From contig NZ_JADLQQ010000004.1 in NCBI RefSeq assembly GCF_015477765.1, positions 310,001-374,000 on the forward strand: 64,000 nt of DNA, written 5' to 3'. The stretch is from Nocardia transvalensis. Its GTDB lineage: Bacteria > Actinomycetota > Actinomycetes > Mycobacteriales > Mycobacteriaceae. Under the pieces are notes generated by a model. The model worked only from the letters and a program-made list of their open reading frames with translations, had not been told where the DNA came from and made no database searches. A program made the position numbers and the translations under genes. Positions within the stretch are counted from its first letter, which is position 1, and each line of letters begins with the position of its first letter. Positions 60,908-64,000 of this stretch are shown here, one piece after another.

Positions 60908-62416
60908 ATGTGGCGGAGGGGGTGGTTCGGCACACGGCTGAACCGGAGGGTGCAGCACTCGACGCTGTTGCTGTCGGTGGTGTCCGCGGTGGTCGGCGGG
61001 TTGGCGATCGCGGGATTCACCTGGTGGCTGCTGTGGTTTCTGTTCGGGGCCAGGGCCGAGCCGCCGAATCAACTGGACCTCACCAAGATCGCATTGTCGG
61101 TGACGGCCGGTGTCGGCGGCGCCGTCGCCCTGGTCGTCGCCTATCGGCGGCAACGCGATTCCGAACGCACCCGTTTCGCCGAGCTGTTCGGCGCGGCGGC
61201 CAAACAGCTCGGCGACCCGGATGTGGCCGTCCGGATCGCGGGCGTCTACGCCATGGCCGGTGTCGCCGACGAATTCGTTGCGCCGAGCCGCCGTCAGCAG
61301 TGCATCGATGTGCTGTGCGGATATCTGCGGCTGCCCTACGAGCCGGAGGCGGGCGCCAACCACCTGATGAGCCGCACCGAGACGGTGGGTGCGGAGTCGA
61401 CGGTGGAGCTGCGCTACCAGTTCCGGCAGAACGACCGGGAGGTGCGCCGCACCATCGTCGACGTGATCGCCGCCCATCTGCGACCCTCGGCCGAGATCTC
61501 CTGGTCGGACCGGAACTTCGATTTCGCCGATGCGGTGCTCGAGGATGCCGATTTCCGGTATGCGGTCTTCGCCGGGGAGCGAACGTATTTCGCGCGGGCG
61601 GTCTTCACCGGGACGCGGGCCACGACCTTCGAGTTCGCGACGTTCACCTGCCGCTACATCTCCTTCCGCGACGCCGTCTTCCGCGGAGCGACCACCTTGT
61701 TCAGGTATGCGGAGTTCGCGCCCCGCGACAGCAGCCGGACCGAGCGCCGGGGCGTCGGGGTGAAATTCGACGGCGCGGTCTTCCGTTCCCCGGCCGCCTT
61801 CGACGAGACCGTCTTCCGCGGACCGCACATATCGTTCCGGGGCGCGACGTTCTCCGGTGACCGGACCTCGTTCGGGCAGACCAGGTTCCTCGCCGAGCGG
61901 ACCGACTTCGGCGGCGCCACCTTCTCCGGCGATCAGACCCTCTTCACCGGTGCGCGGTTCGCCGGTGCGGCCACGTCGTTCGAGAACGTCACCTTCGACG
62001 GCTCGCGGGTGCGGTTCGACGATGTCGAATTCGGCGGTACCGAGATCGTTTTCAGCGGTGGCCGGTTCTATGCCGCCCGCACCAGCTTCGACGACGCCCG
62101 GTTCGGCCTGCGTTCCCGATGGCGCGGGGCCACCGTGACCACCCACTTCGCTCGCGCCGAATATCACGGCACCGTATCGTTCGACGACGCGGTTCTCGAC
62201 GGTCGCACGGTCGATTTCTCCGGCGGTGACTTCTTCGGCGAAATCTCGTTCCGCCGGACCAAATTCGCCGCCGCCGAGATCCGGTTCGACCGCCCCAAAG
62301 CCTGGGTCGGCACCGAGTTCTTCTGGGATCCGGACCCCGGCCTCAAACCCTCGAACGTCAAGCCCGACGTCTGGCCGCCCACACCGACCGAACAGCCGCC
62401 GGTACCCGCCGATTGA
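60908..62416 (+). CDS. Membrane-anchored pentapeptide-repeat protein
   Basis: A 502-residue protein. Two hydrophobic helices (LLLSVVSAVVGGLAIAGFTWWLLWFLF and IALSVTAGVGGAVALVVAY) anchor the N-terminus. A charged segment with a conserved-looking RRQRDSERTRFAELFGAAAKQLGDPDVAVRIAGVYAMAGVAD follows, as in actinobacterial proteins of this type. Residues about 200-470 are pentapeptide repeats with F or W at every fifth position (FDFADAVLEDADFRYAVFAG, RTSFGQTRFLAERTDFGGATF), forming a right-handed quadrilateral beta-helix. Function unknown. It ends 6 bases from the convergent sugar dehydrogenase gene. Confidence 0.85.
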   Translation: MWRRGWFGTRLNRRVQHSTLLLSVVSAVVGGLAIAGFTWWLLWFLFGARAEPPNQLDLTKIALSVTAGVGGAVALVVAYRRQRDSERTRFAELFGAAAKQLGDPDVAVRIAGVYAMAGVADEFVAPSRRQQCIDVLCGYLRLPYEPEAGANHLMSRTETVGAESTVELRYQFRQNDREVRRTIVDVIAAHLRPSAEISWSDRNFDFADAVLEDADFRYAVFAGERTYFARAVFTGTRATTFEFATFTCRYISFRDAVFRGATTLFRYAEFAPRDSSRTERRGVGVKFDGAVFRSPAAFDETVFRGPHISFRGATFSGDRTSFGQTRFLAERTDFGGATFSGDQTLFTGARFAGAATSFENVTFDGSRVRFDDVEFGGTEIVFSGGRFYAARTSFDDARFGLRSRWRGATVTTHFARAEYHGTVSFDDAVLDGRTVDFSGGDFFGEISFRRTKFAAAEIRFDRPKAWVGTEFFWDPDPGLKPSNVKPDVWPPTPTEQPPVPAD

Positions 62417-62422
62417 GCCGGT

Positions 62423-63553
62423 TCACCGTGCCGGGAAGCGGATGATCCGATCGTCGCCTCGGCGGATATCGCCGCGGCCATCGGTGTTGGACGTGGTGAG
62501 CCACAATGCCCCGTCGGGCGCTACCTCGACCGTGCGCAACCGGCCGTACCGGTCGCGAAGGTGCTGCTCGGGGTCGCCGAGGCCGCCGTCGCGCAGCGGT
62601 ACCGACCACAGCCGCTCGCCGCGCAGCGCGGCCACGTAGACGGTATTGGCGGTGATCGCGATGCCGGACGGTGAGGAGTCTCGGGTCCGCCAGGTGACCA
62701 GTGGATTGGTATAGCGCCCGGCCTCGGTGTCGCCGACGCCCTCGACCGCGGGCCAGCCGTAGTTGCGGCCCGGCTCGATCAGGTTGATCTCGTCGAGGGC
62801 GTTCTGGCCGAATTCCGATGCGTAGAGTCGGCCCTCTCGATCCCAGGCCAGGCCCTGCACATTGCGGAGACCGAGGCTGTAGACGGGCGAATCCGGATCC
62901 GGGTTGCCGGGGGCCGGGCGGCCGTCGGGAGTCAATCGCAGGATTTTGCCGTTGGGGCTGGTGCGGTCCTGGGACCGTGGGCCGGATTGCGCATCACCCG
63001 TGCCCACGTACAGCATGCCGTCGGGACCGAAGGCGATGCGTCCGCCATTGTGGTTGCCGGCCTTGGCGATTCCGGTGAAGATGTCCTGCGCCGGTCCGTC
63101 GAGCCGGAAGCGCACGATCCTGTTGTCGCTCGCGCCGGTGAAGTAGGCGTAGACGTAGCGGTCCTCGGCGTATCGCGGCGATATCGCGAGCCCGAGCAGC
63201 CCGCCCTCGCCTCGGGCCACGACGCCGGGCACCTCGTATACCCGCTCGGGTGCCGAACCGGGTACCAACCGCAGGATCGCACCGGTATCGCGTTCCGCGA
63301 CAAGGGCCGAGCCGTCCGGTAGAAAGGCCAACCCCCACGGGACATTCAGTCCGTGCGCCAACTCCTCCCCGGCGTCGAGATTCGGGGCACCGGCCGGATC
63401 GCTGACCGCCGTCGTCGGCGCGGCCGCGGGCGGGGGTCCGGACGATCCGGTGTCGCCGCAGGCCGTCGCGCTCAAGATCACGGCCAGGGCAGCCACGCCC
63501 AGGCGCGTCCGCGTCGTCGACACCGCGGTGTGCGCCCGTGATCTTGTCACCAT
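62423..63553 (-). CDS. PQQ-dependent sugar dehydrogenase-type lipoprotein
   Basis: A 376-residue exported protein of the soluble glucose/sorbosone dehydrogenase beta-propeller family. The N-terminus has a signal (RTRLGVAALAVILSATACGD) with a lipobox cysteine. The propeller carries NVPWGLAFLPDGS, GEGGLLGLAISPRY, the hallmark AGNHNGGRIAFGPDGMLYVGTGD (with the catalytic-type histidine), and GLRNVQGLAWD. Family members oxidise aldoses with PQQ and calcium. Some actinobacterial members have no known activity, and no PQQ genes are seen here. It stands convergent to the pentapeptide gene and divergent from the alcohol dehydrogenase gene. Confidence 0.87.
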   Translation of the reverse strand: MVTRSRAHTAVSTTRTRLGVAALAVILSATACGDTGSSGPPPAAAPTTAVSDPAGAPNLDAGEELAHGLNVPWGLAFLPDGSALVAERDTGAILRLVPGSAPERVYEVPGVVARGEGGLLGLAISPRYAEDRYVYAYFTGASDNRIVRFRLDGPAQDIFTGIAKAGNHNGGRIAFGPDGMLYVGTGDAQSGPRSQDRTSPNGKILRLTPDGRPAPGNPDPDSPVYSLGLRNVQGLAWDREGRLYASEFGQNALDEINLIEPGRNYGWPAVEGVGDTEAGRYTNPLVTWRTRDSSPSGIAITANTVYVAALRGERLWSVPLRDGGLGDPEQHLRDRYGRLRTVEVAPDGALWLTTSNTDGRGDIRRGDDRIIRFPAR

Positions 63554-63707
63554 GTCTACCGATTACCGCCGGTCACCACGGTCAGCTCTCGTCTGCATCG
63601 ACTCGCCTCGTCCCCTTCCTCGACGTCCTACCGATTATGCCTGTGGGGAGGTGTTTCCGGACGTTGTCGGCCGTCCCGAGTCCGTGACCGCCGCGGCGGG
63701 TACGCGG

Positions 63708-63713
63708 TAGCGT
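63708..63713 (+). promoter_or_regulatory. -10 element (TAGCGT) of the alcohol dehydrogenase gene
   Basis: TAGCGT matches TANNNT and ends 7 bases before the ATG, so the mRNA would be leaderless. The 167-bp upstream region also has the 10-bp direct repeat CTACCGATTA (63556-63565 and 63628-63637), of unknown meaning. Confidence 0.4.
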
Positions 63714-63720
63714 CGCGCGC

Positions 63721-64000
63721 ATGAGGATTCGTGGTGCTGTCCTGGAGCGGATCGGCGACCCGGCGCCGTTCGCCGAGTCGAAACCGATCGTTGTCGATGA
63801 GCTGGATCTGGGCGAGCCGGGGCCGGGGGAGCTGCTGGTGCGGATCGAGGCGGCGGGGCTGTGCCACTCGGATCTGTCGGTGGTCGACGGGAATCGGGTG
63901 CGGCCGGTGCCGATGCTGCTCGGGCACGAGGCGGCCGGGCGCGTGGAGCAGGCCGGACCGGGCGGCAGCGATCTCGCGGTCGGACAGCGGGTGGTCATGA
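63721..64000 (+). CDS. Zinc-dependent alcohol dehydrogenase, 3'-truncated by the window edge
   Basis: The first 93 residues of a medium-chain (MDR) alcohol dehydrogenase; the reading frame is open to the end of the window. The N-terminal GroES-like domain is recognisable. The catalytic zinc ligand C48 is in AAGLCHSDLSVVDG, and H69 with E70 in LLGHEAAGRVE. The ending DLAVGQRVVM corresponds to the GDRV strand. The family oxidises alcohols or reduces aldehydes with NAD(P); formaldehyde/mycothiol- or aryl-type substrates are possible. Only the start can be annotated here. Confidence 0.88.
   Translation, partial: MRIRGAVLERIGDPAPFAESKPIVVDELDLGEPGPGELLVRIEAAGLCHSDLSVVDGNRVRPVPMLLGHEAAGRVEQAGPGGSDLAVGQRVVM

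Noticed and set aside
63556..63637. Direct repeat CTACCGATTA upstream of the alcohol dehydrogenase gene
   Set aside because: Only 10 bp and two copies 72 bp apart; may be chance, so not reported as a finding.

Overview
The window is very GC-rich DNA of an actinobacterium of the order Mycobacteriales, most likely a Nocardia or close relative. This is an inference from codon composition, frequent GTG/TTG starts, and gene order. The run proS-(two small genes)-rimP-nusA-ylxR-infB-rbfA-DHH phosphodiesterase-MATE, then pptH, pptT-truB, and mntR-ribF-rpsO-pnp-pepR, parallels what I recall of the Mycobacterium tuberculosis Rv2845c-Rv2782c region. No tRNA, rRNA, insertion sequence or CRISPR array was recognised.

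Layout. 1-12.3 kb: translation and RNA housekeeping genes, all on the + strand except two small secreted/ferritin-like genes, ending with a MATE transporter and a PptH-type metallophosphoesterase. 12.3-25.0 kb: a six-gene minus-strand operon. It encodes an iterative-type reducing PKS (KS-AT-DH-ER-KR-ACP, no thioesterase), an alpha-oxoamine synthase, three proteins of the UnbV/UnbU/UnbL kind known from enediyne clusters, and an SDR resembling 3-ketodihydrosphingosine reductase. Together they look like a polyketide route to a sphingoid-like 2-amino alcohol lipid. Its promoter region (25.0-25.3 kb) carries nested inverted repeats with five GTTATT motifs. 25.3-29.9 kb: a SnoaL-like protein, two TetR regulators, an MFS permease and a membrane protein. 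29.9-31.5 kb: pptT-truB. The PKS island therefore lies between the phosphopantetheine hydrolase and transferase genes that are neighbours in M. tuberculosis.

31.5-36.2 kb and 46.7-51.1 kb look like two halves of one catabolic unit. The first has a GntR/FCD regulator, two Asp/Glu-racemase/maleate-isomerase family proteins, a D-2-hydroxyacid dehydrogenase and an amidase. The second has a DUF3830 protein, a class-III aminotransferase, an aldehyde dehydrogenase and a D-malate/tartrate dehydrogenase. Each divergent promoter has the same ATTGT-N2-ACAAT palindrome placed over or between promoter elements. Between them (36.2-46.7 kb) lie a lipoprotein carboxylesterase, a two-component system, an M1 aminopeptidase overlapping a Pls/PosA-type NRPS with beta-helix domains, a DUF4360 secreted protein and a small monooxygenase.

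51-57.6 kb returns to housekeeping: mntR, ribF, rpsO, pnp, pepR. 57.7-64 kb holds a TPR membrane protein, a divergent ArsR/MFS pair with two operator copies, a pentapeptide-repeat membrane protein, a PQQ-type sugar dehydrogenase lipoprotein and the start of a zinc alcohol dehydrogenase. A family of short hairpins with a conserved CAAAAGCAC-like loop sits at the 3' ends of at least six genes.
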